Source: Mycobacterium sp. PO1 (GTDB lineage Bacteria > Actinomycetota > Actinomycetes > Mycobacteriales > Mycobacteriaceae). Taken from it: a DNA stretch of 64,000 nt. Both the position numbers and the translations under genes were made by a program. The DNA lies in NCBI RefSeq assembly GCF_017312405.1, contig NZ_BLTG01000019.1, positions 1 through 64,000 on the forward strand, in the 5' to 3' direction. Shown piece by piece: positions 17,727 to 31,104 of this stretch (positions are counted from its first letter, which is position 1; every line of letters begins with the position of its first letter). The notes beneath the pieces are model-generated. The model saw only the letters and a program-made list of their open reading frames with translations. It searched no databases and was not told where the DNA came from.

Positions 17727-19181
17727 TCATTTGTTCAGGCCGCGCAGGAAGCGTTGGACGCTGCGGGTCAACGAGCGCGGGACGTGATCGGGGTCCATGA
17801 CGTCGTTCTCGGCCAGCAGGCTGGCCTCGTCCGCCACCGTGCCCGGGGTGAACCGCCGCAACGTCCGCCCCGTGCCGCGCAACGCCTCCACCGCCTCCAG
17901 GAACGTCATCCCGGCTTCCCGCAGCCGCTCGAAATCCTCCGGGGAGGCACCGAGATGCTCGCAGATCAGCCGTTGCCGCGTCGCGATGACGAACCGCGAC
18001 ACCTCGTGGTCGGCGTCGTTCGGTCGACCCTCGACGGCCACGTCGCATTCGCTGTCGAAGCCCATGGACCGGTTGTTCAGGTTGGACGACCCGATCCGCA
18101 ACAGCCGGTCATCGACCACCAGGACTTTCGAATGGACGTAGATCGGCTTCTCCCCGTCGGTCACCGGCCAGAACACACCGAGGCGGCCGTGCTCGTCGGC
18201 GGCCCACAGCAGGCCGAGCATCCGGTATCGAGCGCCGTCCATCGACTCCTGCTCCAGTCGGCTCTCCGAGGCGCGCGGGAGAACGACGACGACCTCCGGG
18301 CCGGCGGGGTCGCGCAGCCGGGCGGCCAGTGCCTCGACGACGGCCCGCGACGCCAGGTACTGGTTCTCCAGGTAGATGACCTCGCGAGCGGCGGCGATCG
18401 CGGCAAGGTTCAGCGTCTCGACCTCACGGATCTCGCGTTGCTCGGCGTGCAGCGGCATGGTGCGCGCGATCCCGACGTCGACTCCACGCAGCGCAGGCTC
18501 CAGCGTGTCCGGCCACGTGTCGCGGCCGGGCCCGACCGGGTCCAGCGCCCGGCCCACCGCGGTGCGCCACCGTTCGCGGGCCAGTTCGCCGAGCGCCCGC
18601 GCCGCGGCTCCGTCGACCGCGACGGCGACCTCGTGGCGCGGCGCGTAGTCGCGGCCCAGCACCCGCCGCAGCCGGTGGTCGTGCCGGTGCTCGCTGGTGT
18701 CCCATCGTTCTGCGGTGAAGTCGATGCCACCGCAGAACGCGACCGCGTCGTCGACGACCAGGATCTTCTGGTGGTGCACCGACCCGGTGGGGTGCGCGCC
18801 GTCCACCGCGAAGTGCAGCCGCCGGCTGCTGAGCCGGTTGACCACGGCGACCGGCGTGATGCCGTACCAGAGGTCGTCGAACGCCGGCAGCAGCCGCAGA
18901 TTGGACTTCAGGAGATGGATCGTCAGGTCGGGCTGCTGCCAGAGCATCCACTGCAGGAAGGCGCCCAGCCGGTTGGGGCCGGGCACTGTCGAGCCGCCGC
19001 GCTCCAAAGCGATCCGGGTGTCGAAGTCCCAGCCGACCAGCAGGATGCGGTGGCGGGCCCGCAGCATCGCCGCCTTGGCATGACGGAAGTAGTCGGCGCC
19101 GTCGACGAGGCAGGCGAATCGGTCGGCCGGTTCCACGCGCCAGCAGGTGCGACCGGGCTCCAGCAGGCTCGCGGCTGACAC
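17727..19181 (-). CDS. Phospholipase D-like (HKD) family protein
   Basis: About 484 residues from GTG 19181 (SAASLLEPGRTCWRVEPADR); an in-frame ATG at 19232 would add 17 residues and cannot be excluded. Two HKD motifs are present, HHQKILVVDD and HSKVLVVDD, each followed by the GGIDF or GSSNLNNRS segment of the superfamily. This is the layout of phospholipase D/cardiolipin synthase-like phosphodiesterases. There are no obvious membrane segments, which favours a soluble PLD over a cardiolipin synthase. It diverges from the MFS gene, with a ~70-base shared upstream region. Confidence 0.9.
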   Translation of the reverse strand: MSAASLLEPGRTCWRVEPADRFACLVDGADYFRHAKAAMLRARHRILLVGWDFDTRIALERGGSTVPGPNRLGAFLQWMLWQQPDLTIHLLKSNLRLLPAFDDLWYGITPVAVVNRLSSRRLHFAVDGAHPTGSVHHQKILVVDDAVAFCGGIDFTAERWDTSEHRHDHRLRRVLGRDYAPRHEVAVAVDGAAARALGELARERWRTAVGRALDPVGPGRDTWPDTLEPALRGVDVGIARTMPLHAEQREIREVETLNLAAIAAAREVIYLENQYLASRAVVEALAARLRDPAGPEVVVVLPRASESRLEQESMDGARYRMLGLLWAADEHGRLGVFWPVTDGEKPIYVHSKVLVVDDRLLRIGSSNLNNRSMGFDSECDVAVEGRPNDADHEVSRFVIATRQRLICEHLGASPEDFERLREAGMTFLEAVEALRGTGRTLRRFTPGTVADEASLLAENDVMDPDHVPRSLTRSVQRFLRGLNK

Positions 19182-19252
19182 AGCGGTGTGTCTACCACAG
19201 TCGCCGATCCTGCGACTTCGTCGGAACAACATCTATTTGCTATGCATAGTGG

Positions 19253-20518
19253 GTGACGTCATCGCGCCCCCTCACCACCACGCTGCCGGCTTCGGCCCGG
19301 CCGCGGGGTGCGCTGGGCCTGATGGTCGACCCGGTGTTCGGCGCCCTGTTCTGGGGCAAGATCTTCTCGGTCGTCGCGGTGTGGACCCACGGCATCGTCG
19401 CCGCGATCGTGATGTACGACGTGACCGGGTCGGCGCTGATGGTGGGTCTGGTGGGCGTCGCCCAGTTCGCGCCGCAGCTGGTGCTGAGCCCGACCAGCGG
19501 CAAGTGGGCCGACACCGGCAATCCGGCGCGCCAGATCCTCCTCGGCCGGGTGCTGTGCGTCGCCGGCTCGGGCGTGGTCGCCGGTTGGCTGTTCATGCAG
19601 CCGGGACTGCAGGGGATGTCGGCCGCGGTGCCGGTGCTGTTGGGCACCCTGCTGGTGGGATTCGGGTTCGTCGTCGGCGGCCCGGCGATGCAGTCGATCG
19701 TGCCCAGCCTCATCCGCGACGGCGAGCTGTCGACGGCGATGGCACTGAACAGCTTTCCGATGACGATCGGGCGCATCATCGGCCCGGCGGCGGGCGCCTA
19801 TCTGGCCGCCCACTTCGGACCGGCGGCGGCCTTCGCGGTCAGCGCCCTGCTGCACCTGGTGTTCACCGTGCTGCTCCTGATGGTGCGTTTTCCCGCCCGC
19901 CCGGAGCGGCGCCTCGGCGCCGACTACCGGGTGCGTACCGCCGTGCGGTACGTCCTCGGCGACCGCCCCCTGCTGCTGGCGTTGATCGCTGTCGCCATTG
20001 TCGGGGTGGCCTCCGATTCGTCGATAACCCTCACCCCGTCGTTGGCCGATGAGCTCGGCGGCGGCGCCCCGCTGGTGGGCACGCTGTCGGCGCTGTTCGG
20101 GGTCGGCGCGGCGGTCGGGATGGCGACGCTGGCGTTGATGCGGGGCCGGATGCCTGCGGCCCGGGTGTCTGTCGTCGGGCTCGTCGGCCTGGGCGGCGGC
20201 TGCGCGACGCTGGCCGCGGCGACGACGCCGGCGGTGGCGATGACCGGCTTCGTGGTGGCGGGTCTGGGCTTCGGTTGGGCGATGACCGGCCTGTCGACGG
20301 TGGTGCAGGAGCGCGCGCCGGAGGAGCTGCGCGGCCGCATCATGGCATTGTGGCTGGTGGCGTTCCTCGGTTCGCGACCGATCGCGGCGGCGGTGCTCGG
20401 CGGCGCCGCCGACCTCCTCGGTGTGCTGGCGGCGTTCGCGATCGCCGCGTCGCTGTGCGCGGTGGCCGCGGTGGTGTGCCGCCCCGCGAACCTGACCGGA
20501 CCGCTGCCCGTGCGCTGA
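19253..20518 (+). CDS. MFS transporter (EntS-like exporter family)
   Basis: 421 residues from GTG 19253, 12 hydrophobic segments, with the MFS loop motif near GKWADTGNPARQ and the central loop around residue 225. Sequence pattern is that of the MFS_3/EntS group, which exports siderophores or other small molecules. It diverges from the PLD-like gene and is followed 19 bases later by an acyltransferase, so export of an acylated product is possible but not shown. Confidence 0.9.
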   Translation: MTSSRPLTTTLPASARPRGALGLMVDPVFGALFWGKIFSVVAVWTHGIVAAIVMYDVTGSALMVGLVGVAQFAPQLVLSPTSGKWADTGNPARQILLGRVLCVAGSGVVAGWLFMQPGLQGMSAAVPVLLGTLLVGFGFVVGGPAMQSIVPSLIRDGELSTAMALNSFPMTIGRIIGPAAGAYLAAHFGPAAAFAVSALLHLVFTVLLLMVRFPARPERRLGADYRVRTAVRYVLGDRPLLLALIAVAIVGVASDSSITLTPSLADELGGGAPLVGTLSALFGVGAAVGMATLALMRGRMPAARVSVVGLVGLGGGCATLAAATTPAVAMTGFVVAGLGFGWAMTGLSTVVQERAPEELRGRIMALWLVAFLGSRPIAAAVLGGAADLLGVLAAFAIAASLCAVAAVVCRPANLTGPLPVR

Positions 20519-20537
20519 AAGGGGTCCCGGGAGACGG

Positions 20538-21848
20538 ATGAACGACATGCCGGCGTCACGGCCGCCCCGCGAGGTCGCCCTGGATCTCTACCGGTTCGGC
20601 GCGGTGGTGATCGTCGTCATCGGCCACTGGTTGCTGTCGGTGATGACCTACCGCGACGGTGAGTTCGGCCGCGACAACCCGCTGGTCCTGATGCCCTGGA
20701 CGCAGTGGCTCACCTGGTTCTTCCAGGTGGTCCCGGTGTTCTTCGCGGTGGCCGGCTACGCGTCGGCGGTGTCGTGGGCGCGCAGGGACGCAGACGAGCA
20801 CCCCGGGGTGTCCCGCCAGGACCGCATCCGTGCGCGGGTGGCGCGCACCCTCGGACCGACCGCGGTGTACTCGGTGTTCGTACTGCTGGTGATGAGCGCG
20901 CTGATCGTGGTCGGGCTCAGCGGGCAGGTCCGCGACGTGGCCGGCTGGGCGGTCGCCATGCACCTGTGGTTCCTGGCCGTCTACCTGATGGTGGTGCTGT
21001 TGACCCCGCTGTCGCTGGCGGCGCATCGTCGCTGGGGCCTGGCGGTGCCCGCGGTGCTGGGTGCCGCGGTCGTCGTCGTCGACGTCGTCGGCATCAGCAC
21101 CGGTCACACCGGGATCCGGGTGCTGAACTACCTGTTCTGCTGGGCGGCGATCTACCAGCTGGGCATCGCATGGCACGGCGGTCTGCTGCGCCGCCGCCTG
21201 CTGCTGACGATGGCGGTCGTCGGCGCCGCGGCGCTGCCCGCGCTGGTGACCTGGGGACCGTATCCGGTGGCGATGATCGGGGTGCCGGGCGTGCGGGTGG
21301 AGAACAGCGCTCCCCCGTCGGCGGCGTTGCTCGCGCTGGCCGTGGTCCAGATCGGGGTGTTGTTCGCGATCGTGCCTGCGGTGAACCGCGTGCTGGCGCG
21401 CGGCCTGTGGCCGCGCGTGCTCAAGGTGGGCAACGCCAACGTCATGGCTCTGTACCTGTGGCACATGCTGCCGGTCATCATCGTCACTCCGATCGCCTAC
21501 CCGTTCGGGCTGCTCCCGCAGCCGCCGCTGGGTTCGGGCGCGTGGTGGCTGGCCCGCCTGCAGTGGGAACTGGTGCTGATGGTGGTCACCGTCGTGTTGC
21601 TGAGCCTGTTGTCCTGGCAGCGCCGCCTGTTCGCCGCACCGCTGCCGACGTTCGGTCTGCCGGTGCCCGCCGCGGTGACCGAGGCTCTGCTCTACCTCGG
21701 CTCCGCGGCATGCGCGCTGGCGCTGGCACTGATCGCGGCCACCGGCTTTGCGCCCGACGGGCGTTTCCCGGTGCTGCCCGTGGCGCTGTTCGCCGCCGGC
21801 GCCGCCATGGTCGCGGTACGCCCGCGCATTCGGACGGCGACGGGCTGA
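20538..21848 (+). CDS. Acyltransferase family 3 integral membrane protein
   Basis: 436 residues with about 10 transmembrane segments and the family-3 signature: LDLYRFGAVVIVVIGHWLLS near the N-terminus (catalytic His), VVPVFFAVAGYASA, and MALYLWHMLPVI later. These enzymes move acyl groups to sugars or other acceptors at the membrane. AAAGG precedes the ATG. It follows the MFS gene closely and precedes the aminotransferase by 18 bases; the four genes 19253-25690 may form one transcript. Confidence 0.9.
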   Translation: MNDMPASRPPREVALDLYRFGAVVIVVIGHWLLSVMTYRDGEFGRDNPLVLMPWTQWLTWFFQVVPVFFAVAGYASAVSWARRDADEHPGVSRQDRIRARVARTLGPTAVYSVFVLLVMSALIVVGLSGQVRDVAGWAVAMHLWFLAVYLMVVLLTPLSLAAHRRWGLAVPAVLGAAVVVVDVVGISTGHTGIRVLNYLFCWAAIYQLGIAWHGGLLRRRLLLTMAVVGAAALPALVTWGPYPVAMIGVPGVRVENSAPPSAALLALAVVQIGVLFAIVPAVNRVLARGLWPRVLKVGNANVMALYLWHMLPVIIVTPIAYPFGLLPQPPLGSGAWWLARLQWELVLMVVTVVLLSLLSWQRRLFAAPLPTFGLPVPAAVTEALLYLGSAACALALALIAATGFAPDGRFPVLPVALFAAGAAMVAVRPRIRTATG

Positions 21849-25690
<3,842 letters not shown>

Positions 25691-25709
25691 ACGGAAGTCA
25701 GGTTCCGCC

Positions 25710-26342
25710 GTGCCGAAGACGATCTATGTCGTGACCCACCCCGAGGCCACCCATCACGTCGAGCGACTGGTCGGCGGATGGCATGACTCCGTGTTGACCG
25801 CCAACGGTCGGCGTGACGCGCAAGTCATCGCCCGAGTGCTGCGGGCCCGGATTCCGAGCGATGCCGAAGCGGAACTGTTCTCGTCGGACTCGCTGCGTGC
25901 CCGCACCACCGCGGAGGCCATCGGCGAGTCACTGGGAGCACATGTCATCGCGGACCCCCGACTTCGGGAGAAGTCGTACGGAATCGCCGATGGCCGTCCG
26001 CAAGGTTGGTTGGACACGCGCTTCGTTCCTCCGCCACGATCGGGCGAGCGTCTCTTGCACGATGAGGGCATACTCGGCGCTGAGACGAAGGCCGACTTTG
26101 CCGCCAGAGTGTTCGCCGCGATGGCGGAGATCACGGCCAGCGACGCGACTCACCAGGTGATCGTGACCCACGGCTTCACTCTCACCTTCATCATCGCGGC
26201 GTGGATCGGGATGCCCCTTTCTGCAGTCGGTTCGGTGAACTTCCGGGCCGACCCGGGCAGTGTCAGCACCCTCCACGAGGACGACTACTTCCACAATCGG
26301 CAAGTGTCGGCGCTTGCGGAAAGACTGGCGTTCTACGACTGA
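25710..26342 (+). CDS. Histidine phosphatase superfamily protein with altered RHG motif
   Basis: 210 residues from GTG 25710. The fold signature is present (VGGWHDSVLTANGRRDAQV, FSSDSLRARTTAEAIGES, VIVTHGFTLTF), but the N-terminal catalytic RHG is VVTHPEA: His10 is kept while Arg is Thr and Gly is Pro. Loss of that arginine usually weakens phosphate binding, so activity may be changed or lost. It follows the helicase by 19 bases and its last 10 bases overlap the convergent thioesterase gene. Confidence 0.85.
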   Translation: MPKTIYVVTHPEATHHVERLVGGWHDSVLTANGRRDAQVIARVLRARIPSDAEAELFSSDSLRARTTAEAIGESLGAHVIADPRLREKSYGIADGRPQGWLDTRFVPPPRSGERLLHDEGILGAETKADFAARVFAAMAEITASDATHQVIVTHGFTLTFIIAAWIGMPLSAVGSVNFRADPGSVSTLHEDDYFHNRQVSALAERLAFYD

Positions 26343-26764
26343 ATCAATGTCTCCAGGGCCGTCCGGATCGGCTGCGGGATCGGCACCGCACGGCGGCTAT
26401 GGCGGTCGACGAAGACGTGCACGAACTGGCCGTGGGCCACGGCTTCGGTGTCGGTGTCGGTGAAGATCGCGACCCCGTAGGTCACCGACCGGTTGCCGAG
26501 TTTGTCGACGCGAAGCCCGGCTCGTAACCGGTCCGGGTAGGCCACCGGGGCTCGGTAGGAGCACTGCGACTCGACCACCAGCGCGATCACCGGCGAGTGG
26601 TGGATGTCCAGGCCGCCCTCGGTGATCAGGAAGTGGTTGGCCACGGTGTCGAAGTAGCTGTAGTACGTCACGTTGTTGACGTGGCCGTAGACATCGTTGT
26701 CCATCCAACGGGTGGTGATGGGCAGGAAGTAGCGGTAGTTCCCGGCCACGGGATCGGCGGACAT
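26333..26764 (-). CDS. 4HBT hotdog-fold acyl-CoA thioesterase
   Basis: 143 residues from ATG 26764 ([20 protein letters not shown]). The 4-hydroxybenzoyl-CoA thioesterase signature [20 protein letters not shown] contains the catalytic aspartate; [12 protein letters not shown] is the usual C-terminal strand. It likely cleaves acyl-CoAs in the cytosol. The TGA of the upstream alcohol dehydrogenase shares one base with its ATG (TGATG), so it is the third gene of the EamA-transhydrogenase-thioesterase transcript. Confidence 0.92.
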   Translation of the reverse strand: MSADPVAGNYRYFLPITTRWMDNDVYGHVNNVTYYSYFDTVANHFLITEGGLDIHHSPVIALVVESQCSYRAPVAYPDRLRAGLRVDKLGNRSVTYGVAIFTDTDTEAVAHGQFVHVFVDRHSRRAVPIPQPIRTALETLIQS

Positions 26765-28074
26765 CACCAGTACCGCATCGCATCGCCGAACGTCTCGGCC
26801 AGCAGCGCCTCGTCGAACTCGATCGGTGCGTTGCCCAGCAGGCGCTGCTGCGGCCACGCCCCCTCGGCCAGCGCCTGCGCATCGGCCGCGGTGTACCCGA
26901 CGCCGGTCAACCCGTTGGGCATGCCGACGCCACGCATGATGCCGATCAGGTGCTCGGCGAGAATGCCCCCCGCGTCGCGACCGGTATCGGCGCCGGCGAC
27001 GTCGGCGCCCAGGTGGTGCGCGGCCTGCAGGTGCCGGTGCGGGTCGCTGCCGGACGTCACGCGGAATGCCGAGGGAGCGTTGAGGATCACTGCCATGCCG
27101 TGTGGGACGAGGGGCTCATCACCCGGATAACCCTGCGGGTGGAACCGCCTGACCCGCCCCGCCACCGCGTAGGCCATCGCGTGTGGCGCGTGCACTCCGG
27201 CGTTGCCGAACGCGATGCCCGCCAGCGTCGCGGCCCACATCGTCTGTTCGCGCGCCTCCCGGTCGTCCGCATCGGTGACCGCGCGCTGCAAATATTCGCC
27301 CAGCAGGCGCAGCGCCTCTCGGCTGCCCAGATCGCTCCACGGGTTGGCGCCCTGGCTCATCGGGCGCTGGCTGGGTCGCTGCGGCGCCGCGCGCCGGGTG
27401 TGGGGGCGTGCGGTGTAGGACTCCAGCGCGTGCGACAGGACATCCAGGCCGCTACACGCCACCACCTCGGAGGGCAGGGTGTCGGTGCAATCCGGATCGA
27501 CCAGCGCCTCGGTCGGCCGCAATGCCGGCGCGGCGATGCCGGTCTTGGCGTGCAGGGACAGCAGGTCGAAGATCGCGATCCCGGTGACCTCGCTGCCGGT
27601 TCCCGAGGTCGTCGGGCAGGCGATGTGCGGGGCGAGGGGTCCGGGTACCGGGTTTCCGCCGCCGATGGGGGCGTTGACGTAGTCGAGGAAGTCCGCCGGG
27701 TGCGTGGCGTACAGATCGGCGGCCTTGGCGGTGTCGATGACCGATCCGCCGCCCACCGAGACGTAGCCATCGGGTTTCGTTTCCGTCGCGAAAGCCACTG
27801 CCTGCGCGAAGGATTGGTCGGTGGGTTCGACCCGGGAATCGGTGTAGGTGACGGTGTCGAGGCCCGCCGCACGCAGGGAGCGTTGCACAGTGTCGAACAC
27901 CTCGAGACCGGAAACCGTCGGATCGGAGAACAGCGCGACCCGCGTCATCCCCAGCGCCCTGGCTCGGTCACCGACCTCACGCAGACACCCCCGGCCGAAG
28001 GTGACGCGTGAGGCGTCGACGGTGAACGCGGTGTCGTGGCCGTCGAGTCCGTCGGCGTCGTGGCAGCAACTCAT
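26764..28074 (-). CDS. Iron-containing alcohol dehydrogenase, hydroxyacid-oxoacid transhydrogenase type
   Basis: 436 residues. The N-terminal [20 protein letters not shown] and the overall pattern match ADHFE1-type hydroxyacid-oxoacid transhydrogenases of group III (iron) dehydrogenases: [15 protein letters not shown] for the nucleotide, [11 protein letters not shown], and the metal histidines in [10 protein letters not shown] and [10 protein letters not shown] plus VPHGMAV. It may couple oxidation of 4-hydroxybutyrate-like acids to reduction of 2-oxoglutarate. Stop and start codons overlap with both neighbours (ATGA with the transporter, TGATG with the thioesterase). Confidence 0.9.
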   Translation of the reverse strand: MSCCHDADGLDGHDTAFTVDASRVTFGRGCLREVGDRARALGMTRVALFSDPTVSGLEVFDTVQRSLRAAGLDTVTYTDSRVEPTDQSFAQAVAFATETKPDGYVSVGGGSVIDTAKAADLYATHPADFLDYVNAPIGGGNPVPGPLAPHIACPTTSGTGSEVTGIAIFDLLSLHAKTGIAAPALRPTEALVDPDCTDTLPSEVVACSGLDVLSHALESYTARPHTRRAAPQRPSQRPMSQGANPWSDLGSREALRLLGEYLQRAVTDADDREAREQTMWAATLAGIAFGNAGVHAPHAMAYAVAGRVRRFHPQGYPGDEPLVPHGMAVILNAPSAFRVTSGSDPHRHLQAAHHLGADVAGADTGRDAGGILAEHLIGIMRGVGMPNGLTGVGYTAADAQALAEGAWPQQRLLGNAPIEFDEALLAETFGDAMRYW

Positions 28075-28937
28075 GTCTGCATTCTCCAGTCGGGGTCGCT
28101 TCGGCGCGGCCGGATCGGCGGGGACGAGGCGGACGCGTTGACGATCAGCGCGAGCATCACCAGCGCGATGCCGGCGAGTTCGACCGGGGTGGGGTACTGC
28201 GCCAGCACCGCCGCACCCACCACCGTCGCGGTGGCGGGCAGCAGCGCCAACAGCAAGGCGAAGCGGGCCCGCCCGATCGTGGCCAGCACGGGCTGGTCCA
28301 GCGCGTAGGGGATCACGCTGGACAGCACGCCCACCCCCATGCCGAACACCCAGGTGCGGGCGTCCCCGAAGACGGAGGCGTCGTTGCCCAGCTGCACACC
28401 GACCAGAAGGGGCGCCGACAGCACCGCGGCGGCGGCCATCCCGACCGCGAGGGAGTCCAGTCCGGCACCGGCGTCTGCCACCGACTTGCCGACCAGGATG
28501 TAGCCCGCCCAGAGCGCGGCGGCGAGCAGCGCGAACAGCAGACCGACGGGGTCGACATCGGTCTGCACCCCGGCCAGCAGGACGACACCGGCCACAACCA
28601 GCGCGACGGCCGCGACGTCACGGGCGCGGCGCGAACCCAGCGTCGCCACCGCGACGGGTCCGACGAACTCCACCGCGACGGCGGTGCCCAGCGGAATGCG
28701 CGCGATCGCCTCGTAGAACGCCACGTTCATGCCGACGGTGACGAGGCCGAAAGCCGCGGCGGCGCCGGCGCTGCGCCAGGTCCAGCCACGCCGCCATGGT
28801 CGCCGCCATGCCAGCAGCACCAGCGCCGCCGCGGCCGCGCGCAGCCAGGCCACCGTCGCGGGTTCGGTCGTCTCGAACAGGAAGACCCCGACAGCCGCGC
28901 CGAGGTATTGCGATACCGCTCCGGCCATGAAGAACAT
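28071..28937 (-). CDS. EamA/RhtA-type DMT transporter
   Basis: 288 residues from ATG 28937 ([17 protein letters not shown]); a GTG at 28970 would add 11 residues. Ten hydrophobic segments in two five-helix halves, with the EamA features [20 protein letters not shown] and [20 protein letters not shown] typical of the RhtA subgroup, which exports threonine, homoserine or related metabolites. Its end overlaps the dehydrogenase start, so it heads that three-gene transcript. It diverges from the second cutinase. Confidence 0.88.
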   Translation of the reverse strand: MFFMAGAVSQYLGAAVGVFLFETTEPATVAWLRAAAAALVLLAWRRPWRRGWTWRSAGAAAAFGLVTVGMNVAFYEAIARIPLGTAVAVEFVGPVAVATLGSRRARDVAAVALVVAGVVLLAGVQTDVDPVGLLFALLAAALWAGYILVGKSVADAGAGLDSLAVGMAAAAVLSAPLLVGVQLGNDASVFGDARTWVFGMGVGVLSSVIPYALDQPVLATIGRARFALLLALLPATATVVGAAVLAQYPTPVELAGIALVMLALIVNASASSPPIRPRRSDPDWRMQT

Positions 28938-29042
28938 CGGAACCGACCAACCCGGCAGCGGACCCGACACACTCTCGAGTACACCAGCACGCTCCGCTCG
29001 TGGTTTCGGCGGGCGGCCCGGAAGATCTCCCGCCGTCGGAGC

Positions 29043-29067
29043 GTTTCGACCGGATGCGGCCGGGTAA
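29043..29067 (+). promoter_or_regulatory. SigF-like promoter candidate for cutinase paralogue 2
   Basis: GTTT at 29043-29046, 15-base spacer, GGGTAA at 29062-29067; the start codon is at 29138. Confidence 0.45.
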
Positions 29068-29137
29068 CTCCGGAGCCGACTGTCGGGGCAGCGACGCCTG
29101 TCAGGTTTTCCCATTCGTCGAGTACAGGCAGGTCGAG

Positions 29138-29857
29138 ATGAAGCAATTGGGTCGTTGGTTGGCGGCGGGCGCCGGTGCGGTGGCGGCAGCGGCGGGTACT
29201 CCGGTGGTTGCCGCCCCCGCCTACGCCGCACCGTGTCCGGACGTCGAGGTGGTCTTCGCCCGCGGGACGTTCGAGCCGCCGGGCATCGGTGCCACGGGCC
29301 AGGCTTTCGTGGATGCCCTGCGGGCCAGGCTGCCCGACCGCACCGTGCAGGACTACGCGGTGAACTACCCGGCGTCGCTGGACTTCGCGACGGCAGCCGC
29401 CGGCGTCATCGACGCCAGCAACCGGGTGATGACGACGGCGGCGAACTGTCCCGACACCGAGACGGTGGTCGGCGGGTTCTCCCAGGGAGCCGCGGTGGCC
29501 GCCTACATCACCGCCGACGCGATCCCGCAGGGGTACACCCCTCCGCCGGGCATGACGGGCCCGATGCCGGCAGACGTCGCTGACCACGTCGCGGCCGTGG
29601 CGTTGTTCGGCAAGCCGTCCAGCGGTTTCCTGCAGATGATCTACACCGGTGCGCCACCGATCACGGTCGGGTCCCGGTACGAATCCAAGACCGTGGATCT
29701 GTGTATTCCGGAAGACCCGGTGTGTTCGCCGGGGGGCGGGGACAACGGCGCGCACGGCGCCTACGCCGTCAGGGGACTCACCGACCAGGCCGCCGACTAC
29801 GTCGTGGCCGAGCTGACGGGCAACCCACAACCGGTCGACCAGGCGGCCGGAGGGTAG
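29138..29857 (+). CDS. Cutinase family secreted esterase (paralogue 2)
   Basis: 239 residues from ATG 29138 (MKQLGRWLAAGAGAV), chosen because a signal peptide ending AAPAYAAP begins here. The mature part has PCPDVEVVFARGTFE, the nucleophile in GGFSQGA, an aspartate in PEDPVC and the histidine in NGAHGAYA. It shares the cutinase fold and order of catalytic residues with the gene at 15391. Likely exported and acting on lipid esters in the envelope or medium. Confidence 0.93.
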   Translation: MKQLGRWLAAGAGAVAAAAGTPVVAAPAYAAPCPDVEVVFARGTFEPPGIGATGQAFVDALRARLPDRTVQDYAVNYPASLDFATAAAGVIDASNRVMTTAANCPDTETVVGGFSQGAAVAAYITADAIPQGYTPPPGMTGPMPADVADHVAAVALFGKPSSGFLQMIYTGAPPITVGSRYESKTVDLCIPEDPVCSPGGGDNGAHGAYAVRGLTDQAADYVVAELTGNPQPVDQAAGG

Positions 29858-29893
29858 GGCCGCGAACCCACCGCGGAGTTAGAGTCGAGGACG

Positions 29894-31039
29894 ATGAAGG
29901 CGGTGGTGTGCGGAGCCGGAATCGCCGGGCTGTCGCTGGCTCATGAGCTCGCGACGCGTGGTGACGAGGTCGTGCTGCTGGAACGGTCGCCGCGCCCGCG
30001 CGAGCAGGGCTACATGATGGATTTCTTCGGGCCCGGCTACGACGCGGCCGAGCAGATCGGTGTGCTGCCGGCGATTCTCGACGTGTCCTACGACATCGAC
30101 GAGGCCAGCTTCGTCGACTCGAAGGGCCGGTCCCGCGCCCGGTTGCCGTACGACCGCTTCCGTCGGGCCGTCGGCGGTCGGTTGTGCAGCCTGATGCGCC
30201 CGGACCTGGAACAGGTGCTGCGTGAAGCTCTGCCGAGTTCGGTGGAGGTGCGCTTCGGCGCCGAGGTGACCGCATGTGTGGACCGCGGGCCGGACGTGGA
30301 GGTGTGCACGGCCGACGGGGCCGCGTTGGCCGCCGATGTCCTCATCGGGGCCGACGGAATCCACTCCGCCGTGCGCCGCCTCACCTTCGGCGCGGAGTCG
30401 AATGCGCTGTGCTATCTCGGCTTTCATACCGCCGCCTTCGTGTTCGACGATGCGCGCATCCGCGAGGCGTGCGCCGGCCGGTTCGCGTTGACCGACACGA
30501 TCGGTCGTCAGATGGGCTTCTACGCGTTACGCGACGGACGCGTGGCCGCGTTCGGCGTGCACCGTACGCCGGACCCGGGGCTGCCCGACGACACCCGCAC
30601 CGCCGTCCGTGAGGCCTACCGCACCCTGCAGTGGGTGGTGCCCGAGGCACTGGCGCAGTGTCCGCCGTCGGAAGAGATCTACTACGACCAGGTCGCCCAG
30701 GTGGTAATGCCGGCGTGGAGCGCAGGCCGGGTCGCGCTGGTCGGTGACGCGTGCCACGCCGTGTCGCTGCTGGCCGGCCAGGGCGCCTCGTTGGCTGTCG
30801 CCGGCGCCAGAGTGCTTGCCGCGCAGCTGCATTCCGGCGCTCCGCTGGTTCAGGCGCTCGCGGCTTACGAAAGACAGTGGCGGCCCGTCGCCGAAGACAG
30901 ACAGGCATCGGGACGGGCGACGGCCCGATGGTTCCTGCCGCGCACCCACGCCGAACTGTGGGTGCGGCGGGCAGCACTGCGATTGGCCGGTCTCCCGCTC
31001 GTCAACCGCGCCCTGGGCGCCTTCCTCTCCGGTAGCTGA
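29894..31039 (+). CDS. FAD-dependent monooxygenase (PHBH-like)
   Basis: 381 residues. The FAD dinucleotide motif GAGIAGLSLAHEL is at the N-terminus, GADGIHSAVRR is the DG motif, and LVGDACHAVSLLAGQGA is the GD motif of group A flavoprotein hydroxylases. Substrate is unknown; relatives hydroxylate aromatics or tetracycline-like compounds using NAD(P)H and O2. It follows cutinase 2 by 36 bases, but shared function is not implied. Confidence 0.9.
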   Translation: MKAVVCGAGIAGLSLAHELATRGDEVVLLERSPRPREQGYMMDFFGPGYDAAEQIGVLPAILDVSYDIDEASFVDSKGRSRARLPYDRFRRAVGGRLCSLMRPDLEQVLREALPSSVEVRFGAEVTACVDRGPDVEVCTADGAALAADVLIGADGIHSAVRRLTFGAESNALCYLGFHTAAFVFDDARIREACAGRFALTDTIGRQMGFYALRDGRVAAFGVHRTPDPGLPDDTRTAVREAYRTLQWVVPEALAQCPPSEEIYYDQVAQVVMPAWSAGRVALVGDACHAVSLLAGQGASLAVAGARVLAAQLHSGAPLVQALAAYERQWRPVAEDRQASGRATARWFLPRTHAELWVRRAALRLAGLPLVNRALGAFLSGS

Positions 31040-31104
31040 GAAACGCTGGAAACAACCGGGAAACACGGCGGCCACGGGGTGGTATCCGACCGGCGATAGC
31101 TTCG

